Below are positions 41,232 through 50,242 of a DNA stretch of 64,000 nt, piece after piece. The notes under the pieces were generated by a model that was given only the letters and a program-made list of their open reading frames with translations, had not been told where the DNA came from and did no database searches. Position numbers and translations under genes: made by a program. Each line of letters opens with the position of its first letter. Within the stretch, counting starts at the first letter, position 1. This DNA is from JAGDZR01 sp049115695 (GTDB lineage: Bacteria > Bacteroidota > Bacteroidia > Cytophagales > Cyclobacteriaceae), in contig JAGDZR010000020.1 in the NCBI GenBank assembly GCA_049115695.1, positions 124,001-188,000 on the forward strand, written 5' to 3'.

Positions 41232-42752
41232 TACCCCCAACAACAACCTAGTCGGATCCTCCAGCAATTGTTTAACTCTTACCAGGAAGCTCACAGATTC
41301 TCGTCCGTCAATAATTCTATGATCGTAAGAAAGTGCGACGTACATGATTGGCCTGATTACTACCTGTCCATCCTCTGCAACTGGGCGCTGTACAATATTA
41401 TGCATGCCCAAAATCGCTGACTGGGGAGCATTAATGATAGGAGTACTGAGCATTGACCCAAACACACCACCATTCGTAATCGTAAATGTTCCGCCTGTCA
41501 TCTCTTCAATACTGAGTTTATTATCTCTTGCTTTGGTAGCTAGTCGAACTACCTCCTTCTCCACCTGATCAAAACTTAAGGATTCAGCATTCCTGATTAC
41601 AGGCACTACTAATCCCTTAGGGGCCGAAACGGCAATTGATACATCACAGAAATCATTATAGACAAGTTCTTCTCCATCTATGTAAGCATTCACAGCTGGC
41701 CACTCTTGTAGGGCCATGCAACATGCTTTTGTGAAGAATGACATAAAACCAAGGCCAACCTCGTGCTTTTCTTTAAAACCCTCCTTGTATTTCTTACGAA
41801 TATCCATGATAGGCTGCATATTCACCTCGTTGAACGTGGTGAGCATTGCTGTCTCATTCTTCACTGAAACCAATCTTTTCGAAACCGTTTTTCGAAGTGG
41901 CGTCATTTTCTTTCGGGTCTGCTCCCGACTAATTCCTCCACCAATCACTGGAGCTGAAGCAGAAGGTGCAGCTTTTTTCTCCTCCTTACTTGAAGCAGGC
42001 GCTGCTGACTTCTGAGCTTTCTCAGCATCCTCTTTTGTTACTCGACCATCCTTACCTGTACCATTTATTGACGCAGGATCAATGCCTTTCTCACTTAATA
42101 TTTTTGCAGCAGCAGGTGATGCATGGCCTGTTGCATAGGTTTGTGAACCTGATGAAGTTGATACACCCTGTGATTCTGTAGGCTGTGAGGTCGATGCGCT
42201 TGCCGCTGGAGTCCCTCCTTCTGCAACTTCAATCTTGCAAATCAAGGTTCCAATATCTACCGTTTCTCCCTCCTGAACAACTATCCTTAAAATTCCAGGC
42301 GCCTCGGCCGTAAGCTCAAAAGTCGCCTTATCAGATTCTATTTCTGCGATCACCTCGTCGAGTGCAACTGTGTCTCCATCTGCCTTGGCCCAGCTTGAAA
42401 TGGTAACTTCAACGATTGACTCACCAACTGTTGGTACCTTCATCTCCAATACTTCACCGGTTTTGGAAACTGGCTCTTTTTCAGCAGGGGCTGCTGGAGT
42501 AAGGGCTTCATTGGCTTTATCTGTATCTATCGAACATAGCAGTCCACCAATTTCTAAAGTATCTCCCTCTTGTGCAGAAATGTGCAAGATACCCGCAGCT
42601 TCAGCGGTAACTTCGAATGTCGCTTTGTCAGATTCCAGCTCACAAATGACCTCATCCATTTCTACATAATCGCCATCACTCTTTGTCCACTGCGAGATGG
42701 TTACCTCTGCGATAGACTCACCTACGGTAGGAACTTTGATTTCAAGGCTCAT
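41229..42752 (-). CDS. sucB: 2-oxoglutarate dehydrogenase E2 (dihydrolipoamide succinyltransferase), double lipoyl
   Basis: A 507-residue E2 core enzyme that transfers succinyl groups from lipoate to CoA. It carries two tandem lipoyl domains (about 1-80 and 105-182), each with the lipoylation lysine in ESDKATFE, joined by Ala/Pro/Glu linkers. A peripheral subunit-binding domain follows (ATGHASPAAAKILSEKG, about 210-245), and then the catalytic domain with YDHRIIDGRE near the C-terminus. Two lipoyl domains instead of one are usual in some Bacteroidota and Gram-positive forms. Directly downstream of sucA with an 11-bp gap. Confidence 0.96.
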   Translation of the reverse strand: MSLEIKVPTVGESIAEVTISQWTKSDGDYVEMDEVICELESDKATFEVTAEAAGILHISAQEGDTLEIGGLLCSIDTDKANEALTPAAPAEKEPVSKTGEVLEMKVPTVGESIVEVTISSWAKADGDTVALDEVIAEIESDKATFELTAEAPGILRIVVQEGETVDIGTLICKIEVAEGGTPAASASTSQPTESQGVSTSSGSQTYATGHASPAAAKILSEKGIDPASINGTGKDGRVTKEDAEKAQKSAAPASSKEEKKAAPSASAPVIGGGISREQTRKKMTPLRKTVSKRLVSVKNETAMLTTFNEVNMQPIMDIRKKYKEGFKEKHEVGLGFMSFFTKACCMALQEWPAVNAYIDGEELVYNDFCDVSIAVSAPKGLVVPVIRNAESLSFDQVEKEVVRLATKARDNKLSIEEMTGGTFTITNGGVFGSMLSTPIINAPQSAILGMHNIVQRPVAEDGQVVIRPIMYVALSYDHRIIDGRESVSFLVRVKQLLEDPTRLLLGV

Positions 42753-42763
42753 GATATTCTAAT

Positions 42764-45487
42764 TTATAATTTAAATGCTCTTTTCACTAATTCTTCCTGC
42801 TCCTGCTTATGCACCTTCGCAAAACCTGTTGCTGGTGAGGAACTTGCTTTCCTTGCAATAAAGGACAAATCATAAGTAGTTACCCTACGGACAAATGTCC
42901 AGGCTCCCATATTCTCTGATTCTTCCTGAATCCAAAGCAGTTCAGGGTTATTATACTTCTTCAAAACAGCGTCTAGCTGCTTTTGTGGGAATGGATGCAA
43001 TTGTTCTAATCGTATAATTGCAATATTCTTTACTTTTTGTTTCTGCTGTTCATCTAACAAGTCGAAGTAAACCTTACCGCTACATAGCAGTACACGTTTA
43101 ACAGACTTCTTGGTCACATATCCATCATCGATTACTTCCTGAAAACTCCCTTTTGTAAAGCCCGCTACTGGAGAAGCGACTTTTGGATGCCTTAAAAGCG
43201 ACTTTGGTGAAAAAACAACACATGGCTTTCTAAACTCCCAGGTTACCTGTCTTCTCATCAAATGGAAAATATTGGCGGATGTTGTGAGGTTAGCAACCAC
43301 CATGTTGTCCTGTGCACACAATTGAAGGAATCGCTCCATACGTGCACTGGAATGTTCTGGTCCTTGACCTTCATATCCATGTGGCAACAACATGACCAAT
43401 CCATTAAGTCTTTGCCATTTGGTTTCGGCACTGGAGATAAACTGATCTATCATCACTTGTGCTCCATTTGCAAAATCACCAAACTGTGCTTCCCAAATTA
43501 CCAATGCATTTGGAGTAGCCATCGCATAGCCATACTCAAATCCCAATACTCCAAACTCTGAAAGCAGGGAATTGTAAATGCGGAATGGCTCCTGTTGAGC
43601 AGCTACATGATCCAGATTGGAGTACGGCTCATTGGTATTGGAGTCAAACACAAATGAATGCCTGTGAGAGAAAGTTCCTCGCTTTACATCCTGTCCAGAC
43701 ATTCTCACAATTTTGCCCTCTGCCAAGAGTGAACCATAAGCTAGCAATTCGCCTTCTGCCCAACCCAGCTCTTTCTTATCAAAAAAGGCTGTTTTGCGAT
43801 CTTTCATCAACTTTTCAATCTGACGAATAGGCTTGAAGCCCTTTGGAAGTGAAGTGAGCGCTTTGGCGACTTTGTCAACAACCGCTTGCGAAATCGATGT
43901 GTCTGGCGACTGATCAAAATCTCCTGGTTTTGAATGGCGTAAATGATGCCATTCTTCTTCTATTTTCTGAGGTTTATACGCCAGAGGTTGCTGCCTGACC
44001 TCATCAAGTCGCTCCTGCAACTGTGTTTTAAATTCAGCATTGAGTGCATCTGCTCTTTCTGAGCTGATATCACCACGCTTAATTAATTTCTTAACATAAA
44101 TTTCTCTTGGGTTGGGATGCTTTGCTATGATGTTGTACAGTTTAGGTTGGGTAAACTTTGGCTCATCACTTTCGTTATGTCCGTGTCTTCTATAGCACAG
44201 TAAATCAATGAAGAAATCCTTGTTAAAATTTTGACGATACTCCACCGCCATTTTTGAGGCAAAGGATATGGCCTCTGCATCATCACCATTGACATGCAAA
44301 ACAGGCGCATCAATGATCTTGGCAATATCGGTACAGTAGATGCTGGAACGGGCGTCATCGTAATCAGTGGTGAATCCAACCTGATTATTGATGATAAAGT
44401 GAATAGTACCTCCAGTGGTATATCCATCCAACTTGGCCATTTGAGTAATCTCATAAATGATTCCCTGACCTGCGACAGCTGCATCTCCGTGTATTAAGAC
44501 CGGAATTGCTTTTTTGTAATCCCCCCTATATTCATCATCAATCTGTGCTCTGGTATACCCCAACACAACAGGATTCACCGCCTCCAGGTGAGATGGATTA
44601 GGTGCCAGTTTTACATATATTTTCTTTCCCGACTCGCTTTCGATATAACTGGAATACCCAAGGTGATATTTCACATCACCATCTCCCATCGTCAGGTCCA
44701 CTTCCGCATTTCCTTCAAATTCAGAGAAAATTTCCTCATAGGTTTTACCCATTATATTGGCTAGCACATTGAGTCTCCCTCTATGCGCCATACCAATGAC
44801 TACTTCCTCTACATCATGGGCAGCCGCCTGGTTGATGATCGTATCTAGAGCTGGAATGGTGTTTTCTCCGCCTTCAAGTGAAAATCGCTTCTGCCCTAAA
44901 AATTTGGTGTGAAGAAAGTTTTCAAATACGACAGCCTCATTCAGCTTCTGAAGGATTCTCTTTTTAGTATCGGTAGATTTTGGCTCAATATTGACACCCT
45001 CAGACTCGACCTTTTTCTTCATCCACTCGAAAATGTCTGAATTCCGAATATGATTGTATTCGTATCCTATATGATCCAAATAGACGTCTGCTAACCGTTC
45101 TTTTATTTCTCGAAGGGTAGCTCTACCAAGTCCAATTTCACTTCCAACATTGAATTCCTTATCCAAATCAGCATCTCCCAAGCCAAAGTTTTCAAGCTCA
45201 AGTCGCACCACGTGTTGTCTTCTCTCACGAACCGGATTGGTATCTGACTTCAAATGGGCACGAGAGCGGTGCGCATAAATGTAATTCCTCACCTTTATCT
45301 CGTCACTACTGATCTCATCTGATGCAGTGGTATCTCCGTTTTCACCATACTTGCTCAATGAAAACTCATAACCCTGGAAAAACTTCTTCCAGGATTCATC
45401 TACACTCTCCGGATTCTCTTTATAGCATTGATAAAGATCATCAATCATGCTCACGTCGGCATTACCGACATATGAATAACTATCCAT
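42764..45487 (-). CDS. sucA: 2-oxoglutarate dehydrogenase E1 component
   Basis: A 907-residue thiamine diphosphate enzyme that decarboxylates 2-oxoglutarate in the TCA cycle. The N-terminal E2-docking segment (NADVSMIDDLYQCYKENPESVDESWKKFF, partly shown) is followed by the catalytic domain, with HRGRLNVLANIMGK, the TPP region GDAAVAGQGIIYE and HNESDEPKFTQP, and later MLLPHGYEGQGPEHSSAR. Length is normal for the family. It begins the sucA-sucB operon; a -7 promoter box lies 29 bp upstream. Confidence 0.97.
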   Translation of the reverse strand: MDSYSYVGNADVSMIDDLYQCYKENPESVDESWKKFFQGYEFSLSKYGENGDTTASDEISSDEIKVRNYIYAHRSRAHLKSDTNPVRERRQHVVRLELENFGLGDADLDKEFNVGSEIGLGRATLREIKERLADVYLDHIGYEYNHIRNSDIFEWMKKKVESEGVNIEPKSTDTKKRILQKLNEAVVFENFLHTKFLGQKRFSLEGGENTIPALDTIINQAAAHDVEEVVIGMAHRGRLNVLANIMGKTYEEIFSEFEGNAEVDLTMGDGDVKYHLGYSSYIESESGKKIYVKLAPNPSHLEAVNPVVLGYTRAQIDDEYRGDYKKAIPVLIHGDAAVAGQGIIYEITQMAKLDGYTTGGTIHFIINNQVGFTTDYDDARSSIYCTDIAKIIDAPVLHVNGDDAEAISFASKMAVEYRQNFNKDFFIDLLCYRRHGHNESDEPKFTQPKLYNIIAKHPNPREIYVKKLIKRGDISSERADALNAEFKTQLQERLDEVRQQPLAYKPQKIEEEWHHLRHSKPGDFDQSPDTSISQAVVDKVAKALTSLPKGFKPIRQIEKLMKDRKTAFFDKKELGWAEGELLAYGSLLAEGKIVRMSGQDVKRGTFSHRHSFVFDSNTNEPYSNLDHVAAQQEPFRIYNSLLSEFGVLGFEYGYAMATPNALVIWEAQFGDFANGAQVMIDQFISSAETKWQRLNGLVMLLPHGYEGQGPEHSSARMERFLQLCAQDNMVVANLTTSANIFHLMRRQVTWEFRKPCVVFSPKSLLRHPKVASPVAGFTKGSFQEVIDDGYVTKKSVKRVLLCSGKVYFDLLDEQQKQKVKNIAIIRLEQLHPFPQKQLDAVLKKYNNPELLWIQEESENMGAWTFVRRVTTYDLSFIARKASSSPATGFAKVHKQEQEELVKRAFKL

Positions 45488-45515
45488 CTCTGTTGGATTT
45501 TTTGTAAAACCAGAT

Positions 45516-45523
45516 CAAAGGTA
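45516..45523 (-). promoter_or_regulatory. Bacteroidota -7 box upstream of sucA
   Basis: TACCTTTG on the minus strand fits TAnnTTTG, about 29 bp before the sucA start. A short piece of the 14-bp repeat (AAGTACAAAGTA, 45522-45535) overlaps the likely -33 side. Confidence 0.5.
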
Positions 45524-45611
45524 AGTACAAAGTATATTTATTAAAAACCGTATATGCGGGTACACGTTATCTCGGTAATTTCAATCAGCTCCAGCCAATA
45601 TTTTAATGACC

Positions 45612-45643
45612 TTGGTTTGATATTATAATATGATGTATCTTTG
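45612..45643 (+). promoter_or_regulatory. Promoter of rpsP operon
   Basis: TATCTTTG at 45636-45643 is an exact TAnnTTTG -7 box; a TTG at 45612 lies 21 bp upstream, the expected spacing of the Bacteroidota -33/-7 promoter. The leader to the rpsP start is about 50 bases. Confidence 0.7.
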
Positions 45644-45700
45644 CGGACTTATTTAAAATTACTGTTTGACGTGGACGTGATCCACACCTAAAACAAATTT

Positions 45701-46471
45701 ATGCCAGTAAAAATCAGACTTGCGCGTCGCGGACGCAAAAAGAGAGCCATGTACGATATCGTCGCGGCTGATCACAGAGCACCACGAGATGGTCGCTTTA
45801 TTGAAAAACTGGGAACTTACAACCCTAACACAGATCCTGCCACTATCAATTTAAACAGCGACAAAGCTTTTGATTGGTTAATGAAAGGAGCACAGCCTAC
45901 TGACACGGCAAGAGCAATCTTGGCTTACAGAGGCTTGATGTACAAGAAGCACCTTCAAGTAGGTGTGAACAAGGGGGCCCTTACTCAGGAAGATGCAGAT
46001 AAGAAATTTGATGCATGGTTGGCTGATAAGGATGCTAAGATCCAGGGAAAAGTTGACAAGTTGTCTAAGGATGCAGCAGATGCTAGAAAAGCGAAGCTGG
46101 ATGCTGAAGCCAAAGTCAGCAAAGCACGTTTGGATGCACAATTGCAGAAAAAACAAGAAGAGGAAGCAGCACTTGCAGCTGAAGTAGCTGAAGCTAATGC
46201 TGACGAAGCAGAAGTAGCACTAGAAGCAGAAGGCGCTGAAGCAGTTGCAGAAACAGCACCTGCTGAGGAAGCTCCTAAAGCCGAAGAAGCTCCTGCTGAA
46301 GAGGCTCCTAAGGCAGAGGAAGCTCCTGTTGAGGAGGCACCTAAAGCTGAAGAAGCTCCTAAAGAGGAAGCACCTAAGGCTGAGGAAGCTCCAAAAGAGG
46401 AAGAAGCTCCTAAAGCTGAAGCACCAGCCGAAGAGGCTCCAGCTGCTGATAGCAAAGAAAAAGCTGAATAA
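45701..46471 (+). CDS. rpsP: 30S ribosomal protein S16 with long Ala/Glu/Pro/Lys tail
   Basis: Ribosomal protein S16 of the small subunit body. The core (about residues 1-85, MPVKIRLARRGRKKRAMYDIV to TARAILAYRGL) is normal and is followed by a conserved-looking helical extension to about 150. The next ~100 residues are a low-complexity tail, first coiled-coil-like (KDAADARKAKLDAEAKV), then repeats of the type EAPKAEEAP ending in SKEKAE. Total 256 residues, against about 80-90 in E. coli. The tail is very acidic overall, unusual for a ribosomal protein. First gene of the rpsP-rimM-trmD operon. Confidence 0.97.
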   Translation: MPVKIRLARRGRKKRAMYDIVAADHRAPRDGRFIEKLGTYNPNTDPATINLNSDKAFDWLMKGAQPTDTARAILAYRGLMYKKHLQVGVNKGALTQEDADKKFDAWLADKDAKIQGKVDKLSKDAADARKAKLDAEAKVSKARLDAQLQKKQEEEAALAAEVAEANADEAEVALEAEGAEAVAETAPAEEAPKAEEAPAEEAPKAEEAPVEEAPKAEEAPKEEAPKAEEAPKEEEAPKAEAPAEEAPAADSKEKAE

Positions 46472-46480
46472 TCCTCAGTC

Positions 46481-47026
46481 ATGCGATTAGATGATTGTTA
46501 CCAACTTGGGTATGTCGTCAAAACGCATGGACTAAAGGGAGATGTCACCATCCAGTTGGATGTGGACAACCCTGAAGAATACCAGGAAATGGAATCGGTA
46601 TTGCTCTTGCAACAGAGTAATCTGATTCCATTTTTCATTTCTGACCTTTCCCTTTCGGGAACGAAGGCAAAAGTGAAGTTTGAAGACATTGATACGCTTG
46701 CTGATGCGAACGCCCTCAAGGGGAGTAAATTATACCTTCCGCTGGACGTTTTACCTACATTGGATCAGGACGAATACTACTATCATGAATTAGTGGGTTT
46801 CAGCCTCTATGAAGAGGAAGTGCACATTGGTGAGATTACTCAAATCTATCAACCATCATCTCAATACCTGGCCAGCGTCATGCACCAGGAGATCGAGGTA
46901 CTGATTCCCATCACCGATGAGATCTTCACGTCGATAGACAAGGAAAACAAGACCATTCAAGTCACACTACCAGAAGGTTTGTTGGAGTTGTACCTCGAAG
47001 ATAAATCGACGGATGATGAGGATTGA
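46481..47026 (+). CDS. rimM: Ribosome maturation factor RimM
   Basis: A 181-residue 16S rRNA processing factor that binds S19 and helps mature the 30S head. The N-terminal RimM domain starts DCYQLGYVVKTHGLKGDVTIQLD, followed by a PRC-barrel domain (YYYHELVGFSLYEE...HIGEITQIYQP) and the C-terminal IPITDEIF region. Length and order are normal. It follows rpsP by 9 bp and overlaps trmD by 14 bp. Confidence 0.96.
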   Translation: MRLDDCYQLGYVVKTHGLKGDVTIQLDVDNPEEYQEMESVLLLQQSNLIPFFISDLSLSGTKAKVKFEDIDTLADANALKGSKLYLPLDVLPTLDQDEYYYHELVGFSLYEEEVHIGEITQIYQPSSQYLASVMHQEIEVLIPITDEIFTSIDKENKTIQVTLPEGLLELYLEDKSTDDED

Positions 47027-47690
47027 TATCATCACATGTCTACCAGAGCTTTTTGAGGGTCCGATGAATCAAAGTATTGTCAAACGTTCACAACAAAAAG
47101 GTATAGTCGACCTACAAGTACACGACCTGAGAGCCTATAGCACAAACAATCATAAAGCAGTGGATGACTATGCCTATGGTGGGGGTGCTGGCATGGTGCT
47201 CATGATTGAGCCAATTGATCGTTGCATCTCTGATCTTAAATCAAAACATTCCTACGAAGAGATCATTTACCTCACCCCGGATGGCAAAACACTTACCCAG
47301 GGTATAGCCAACGAACTTTCGCTTAAAAAAAACCTTATTTTGCTATGTGGGCACTACAAAGGAGTAGATGAGCGCGTTCGACAACATCTTATCACTCGTG
47401 AAATCAGCATAGGCGATTATGTGCTTTCTGGTGGCGAATTGGCGGCTATGGTTTTGGCAGATGCTGTGATAAGATTAATACCTGGAGTCCTGAATGACGA
47501 AACCTCTGCGCTCACAGATTCTTTCCAGGATGGGTTACTGGCCCCTCCAGTTTACACACGACCAGCAGTATACAATGGCTGGGAAGTTCCTGAAATTCTA
47601 CAATCAGGACATGAGGGAAAAATCAATGATTGGAGACACGAGCAGTCTGTAAAGAGAACAGAAGATCGAAGGCCGGATTTGCTTAAGTAG
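47013..47690 (+). CDS. trmD: tRNA (guanine-37-N1)-methyltransferase TrmD
   Basis: A 225-residue SPOUT-class methyltransferase that makes m1G37 in tRNAs to prevent frameshifts. Visible motifs are YGGGAGMVLMIEPID, the trefoil-knot SAM region LLCGHYKGVDERV, IGDYVLSGGELAAMVLADAV and the C-terminal PEILQSGHEGKI. The start at 47013 overlaps rimM by 14 bp; the following ATG at 47016 is equally possible. rplS, which often follows trmD, is absent here; instead a repeat-rich spacer follows. Confidence 0.97.
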   Translation: MMRIDIITCLPELFEGPMNQSIVKRSQQKGIVDLQVHDLRAYSTNNHKAVDDYAYGGGAGMVLMIEPIDRCISDLKSKHSYEEIIYLTPDGKTLTQGIANELSLKKNLILLCGHYKGVDERVRQHLITREISIGDYVLSGGELAAMVLADAVIRLIPGVLNDETSALTDSFQDGLLAPPVYTRPAVYNGWEVPEILQSGHEGKINDWRHEQSVKRTEDRRPDLLK

Positions 47691-47691
47691 G

Positions 47692-47836
47692 AAATACTAA
47701 GAATAAAGAAGGAAGTACTAAGTAGGAAGTACTAAGAATAAAGAAGGAAGCATCTAGCGTACCCGTCTTTGTACTTTGTACTTGATACCTAATACTTTGT
47801 TCTTAGTACTTAATACTTTTTTCTTAGTACTTATTA
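47692..47836. repeat. 14-bp-type repeat array between trmD and MutS-like gene
   Basis: Tandem units of the form GAAGTACTAAGTA/GAATAAAGAAG (47697-47755) are followed by an inverted arm with CTTTGTACTTTGTACTTG and ATACCTAATACTTTG (47768-47800). The inverted arm shares about 30 bases almost identical with 39353-39382. It lies between convergent genes. Confidence 0.8.
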
Positions 47837-47843
47837 CATAATC

Positions 47844-49601
47844 CTAATTCAACCCCATCTTCTTCATCAGTACACTCGCATTGGTGCTTCGGCATTTTCC
47901 TGCTGTCAATCGGTAATCAAACTGCAAATCATCTCCTACCAAGTCGCTATTGAAGCTTGCGTTTCGGATTTTTGGATCCTGCTCATAAAAATCAGACAAC
48001 TCAAGATCATGTGTGGAAATAAAACCATAGGAAGCTGTCGGGATCAACTTGGCTATCAATCCTTTGGCTCCATCATGTCGGTCTTGTGAATTGGTGCCCT
48101 TCAGTATCTCGTCTAAAAAGTACAAGACTGGCAAACTGCTTTCATCAATCTTCTTCAATAAACCTTGTAGCCTGAACAGTTCGGCATAAAAAGAGCTTTT
48201 GCTTTCTGAAAGATCATCTGTCGTACGCATGCAGGTCCACAAATTAAATTGTCCTACTTTCATTTGATCAGCACAAACTGGCAATCCCACCCAGGCCATC
48301 ACTACGTTGATACCTACAGTTCTGAGAAACGTGCTCTTCCCTGCCATGTTGGATCCTGTGATCAAAACCACCTGCTCTACACCTTTCTCAAAATCATTTA
48401 CTTCACATTCATCTCCACTCATCAAAGGATGACCAAGACTTGATGCTTTTATCTTATCAGAACCTTCCTCCAATTCAGGAAAGGTATAATTCGGATTTTG
48501 AAAGGTAAAAGAGGTCATGCTGCAAAGCACTTCCATTTCATGAACTAAATCCAACCACTCTGGTAATGACTCACTATTCTGGTGATACCATCTACCTACC
48601 CGGGAAAGCAGATGTACGTCCAATAAAAACATCGCATTAAACATCCAATAAAACATATTACTCCGAGCGTCCAGATAATGTGAAAGTCGAGATAGCTTAT
48701 TTACTTCTTTCAATGCGCTATTGGTTAACTCATGTTCCCTTTCCCATTCTGGGTTTTGTTGAGCCATCATTTTTATCTCCTGAAGACCTTTAGCGTAAGT
48801 GCCAATTAGTCTTACTGAATTGGAAATATCGAGACCCGTTTTAAACAGTCGCTTTTGGAATACGCCAAGGAAAACAGAGTTGATGATCATCGCTAACAAG
48901 AGGTAGCTGCCTGAGATGCCTCCCATGATCCATAAAACGAATAACGGCAATGGGAAACATGCCAATACATACGACCAAGCGCGCTGAGCGTTGGAGACTT
49001 TCATAAACTCAATTTCGTGCTTAGTGTCCTGTTGTTTCTTTCCTAGTCCGAGTTGAATCGTTATCAAAAATGATTGCACCCAAGTCATGTGCTGCTGCAA
49101 ATACTGGATAGCTGTTTGTCTCCTAATTGCTTCTTTTTTAGATGCAAGATTTGTTAACCAAGTAGCCAGTTTCTCCTTTGATGGGATCAATGAGGTTCTA
49201 TCAACTCGTTGGTATAAGGAGCTCTTTCCGAAAATATCCAGGTCCAGCGCAAAAGAGTGATCCTTTACTAGAAATCGGACTCCATCTTCCTTATCATCAA
49301 AATTTCCCTTTGACATTCTGATTTCGTCTTTGTTCAGATCTTGAATTCCCTTAAAGAAATCACGTTGATAGTTGATGCGATTATGCGCACTGATCAGCAG
49401 TGAAAACACAAGAACTCCTACCAGGAAAATCCCACCTAAAACAGCAATCGTCTGTGAGGTTAATGCCCAATACAACCCATATACCCATATCAGAAAAAAC
49501 GCAGTTCTGAACCATCCAAACTGGGTTGATTTTTGACCGAACTGTTGACTTTGAGTAATCGCCTTTCTCCTTTGTTCTTCAAAAAATGTCTCTGGATTCA
49601 T
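47844..49601 (-). CDS. Membrane-anchored MutS-like ATPase
   Basis: A 585-residue protein with the MutS ABC-type ATPase domain at the C-terminus: Walker A GSNMAGKSTFLRTVG (about 425), Walker B LYFLDEILKGTNSQDR (about 505) and a switch His in FISTHDLELSDFYE. The mismatch-recognition domain I of MutS is absent. Instead the N-terminal half has hydrophobic pairs (AFFLIWVYGLYWALTS, IAVLGGIFLVGVLVFSLLIS at about 30-70, and a second pair near 220-250) that look like membrane helices around a helical clamp. It is a known but uncharacterised MutS-like family in Bacteroidota, probably not classic mismatch repair. Monocistronic. Confidence 0.9.
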   Translation of the reverse strand: MNPETFFEEQRRKAITQSQQFGQKSTQFGWFRTAFFLIWVYGLYWALTSQTIAVLGGIFLVGVLVFSLLISAHNRINYQRDFFKGIQDLNKDEIRMSKGNFDDKEDGVRFLVKDHSFALDLDIFGKSSLYQRVDRTSLIPSKEKLATWLTNLASKKEAIRRQTAIQYLQQHMTWVQSFLITIQLGLGKKQQDTKHEIEFMKVSNAQRAWSYVLACFPLPLFVLWIMGGISGSYLLLAMIINSVFLGVFQKRLFKTGLDISNSVRLIGTYAKGLQEIKMMAQQNPEWEREHELTNSALKEVNKLSRLSHYLDARSNMFYWMFNAMFLLDVHLLSRVGRWYHQNSESLPEWLDLVHEMEVLCSMTSFTFQNPNYTFPELEEGSDKIKASSLGHPLMSGDECEVNDFEKGVEQVVLITGSNMAGKSTFLRTVGINVVMAWVGLPVCADQMKVGQFNLWTCMRTTDDLSESKSSFYAELFRLQGLLKKIDESSLPVLYFLDEILKGTNSQDRHDGAKGLIAKLIPTASYGFISTHDLELSDFYEQDPKIRNASFNSDLVGDDLQFDYRLTAGKCRSTNASVLMKKMGLN

Positions 49602-49683
49602 TCGGCGATAATAATTGATTCAATCCACTTCATTGATGGGTTAGTGTGAAATGTATGGATGGAATTACAATCTTAACAACTTT

Positions 49684-50232
49684 TCAATTTGATATATTCA
49701 TCAAAACTCCCATCTGTAAAAACCCACTGGTCTTAAAAACCAAATTCTGATCAGGCACCACCAGATTAATACCAGGTCTGACATACAGCGCTAATGGTGC
49801 CCTGTTCTTAGCAGAGAAGTCATATCCAATACCCAAACCTGCATGTGGCCTAAAGGCAAGTCTCCAGGAAGGCTGTTCTACAGACCTGTTACTGTCTATT
49901 ATCAAAGAACCGTTGACATACCTGTTCAGCTGAAGTCCCAAGCCGATCTGATGCTCAATGAAAATACCCGTTTTGGTCAGCCATTTTTGACCCAAATAGA
50001 GCGACAAACCCACATTCGATGTTTGTTTATTCATAGCGCCCCTCACTTCAAGTCCGGCAAAAGGCACCAAACTTCCCACACCAAATCCTCCTCGTTCAAT
50101 GCCCAACAAAAAACCCTTTGAATATCTGTCACTTACATATCCGATGTTCAAAGACCTACTTTCAAAAATTCTTTCTTGAGCCACAAGTTCATTACAGCCT
50201 AGCAGTATAATTCCGATTATGAAAACTCTCAT
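49684..50232 (-). CDS. Hypothetical outer-membrane beta-barrel protein
   Basis: A protein of about 182 residues, from the ATG at 50232 (MRVFIIGIILLGCNELVAQ, a signal peptide), ending in a strand-rich body with alternating polar/hydrophobic strands (SLNIGYVSDRYS, NVGLSLYLGQKWL, FRPHAGLGIGYDF, LQMGVLMNIS). This pattern suggests a small outer-membrane barrel. No family is recognised. It follows the lipase-like gene by 10 bp and is probably co-transcribed with it. Confidence 0.7.
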   Translation of the reverse strand: MRVFIIGIILLGCNELVAQERIFESRSLNIGYVSDRYSKGFLLGIERGGFGVGSLVPFAGLEVRGAMNKQTSNVGLSLYLGQKWLTKTGIFIEHQIGLGLQLNRYVNGSLIIDSNRSVEQPSWRLAFRPHAGLGIGYDFSAKNRAPLALYVRPGINLVVPDQNLVFKTSGFLQMGVLMNISN

Positions 50233-50242
50233 TTGATTACGA

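Noticed and set aside
45985..46482. Minus-strand ORF of 165 residues rich in Ala and Ser
   Set aside because: It is the antisense shadow of the low-complexity rpsP tail.
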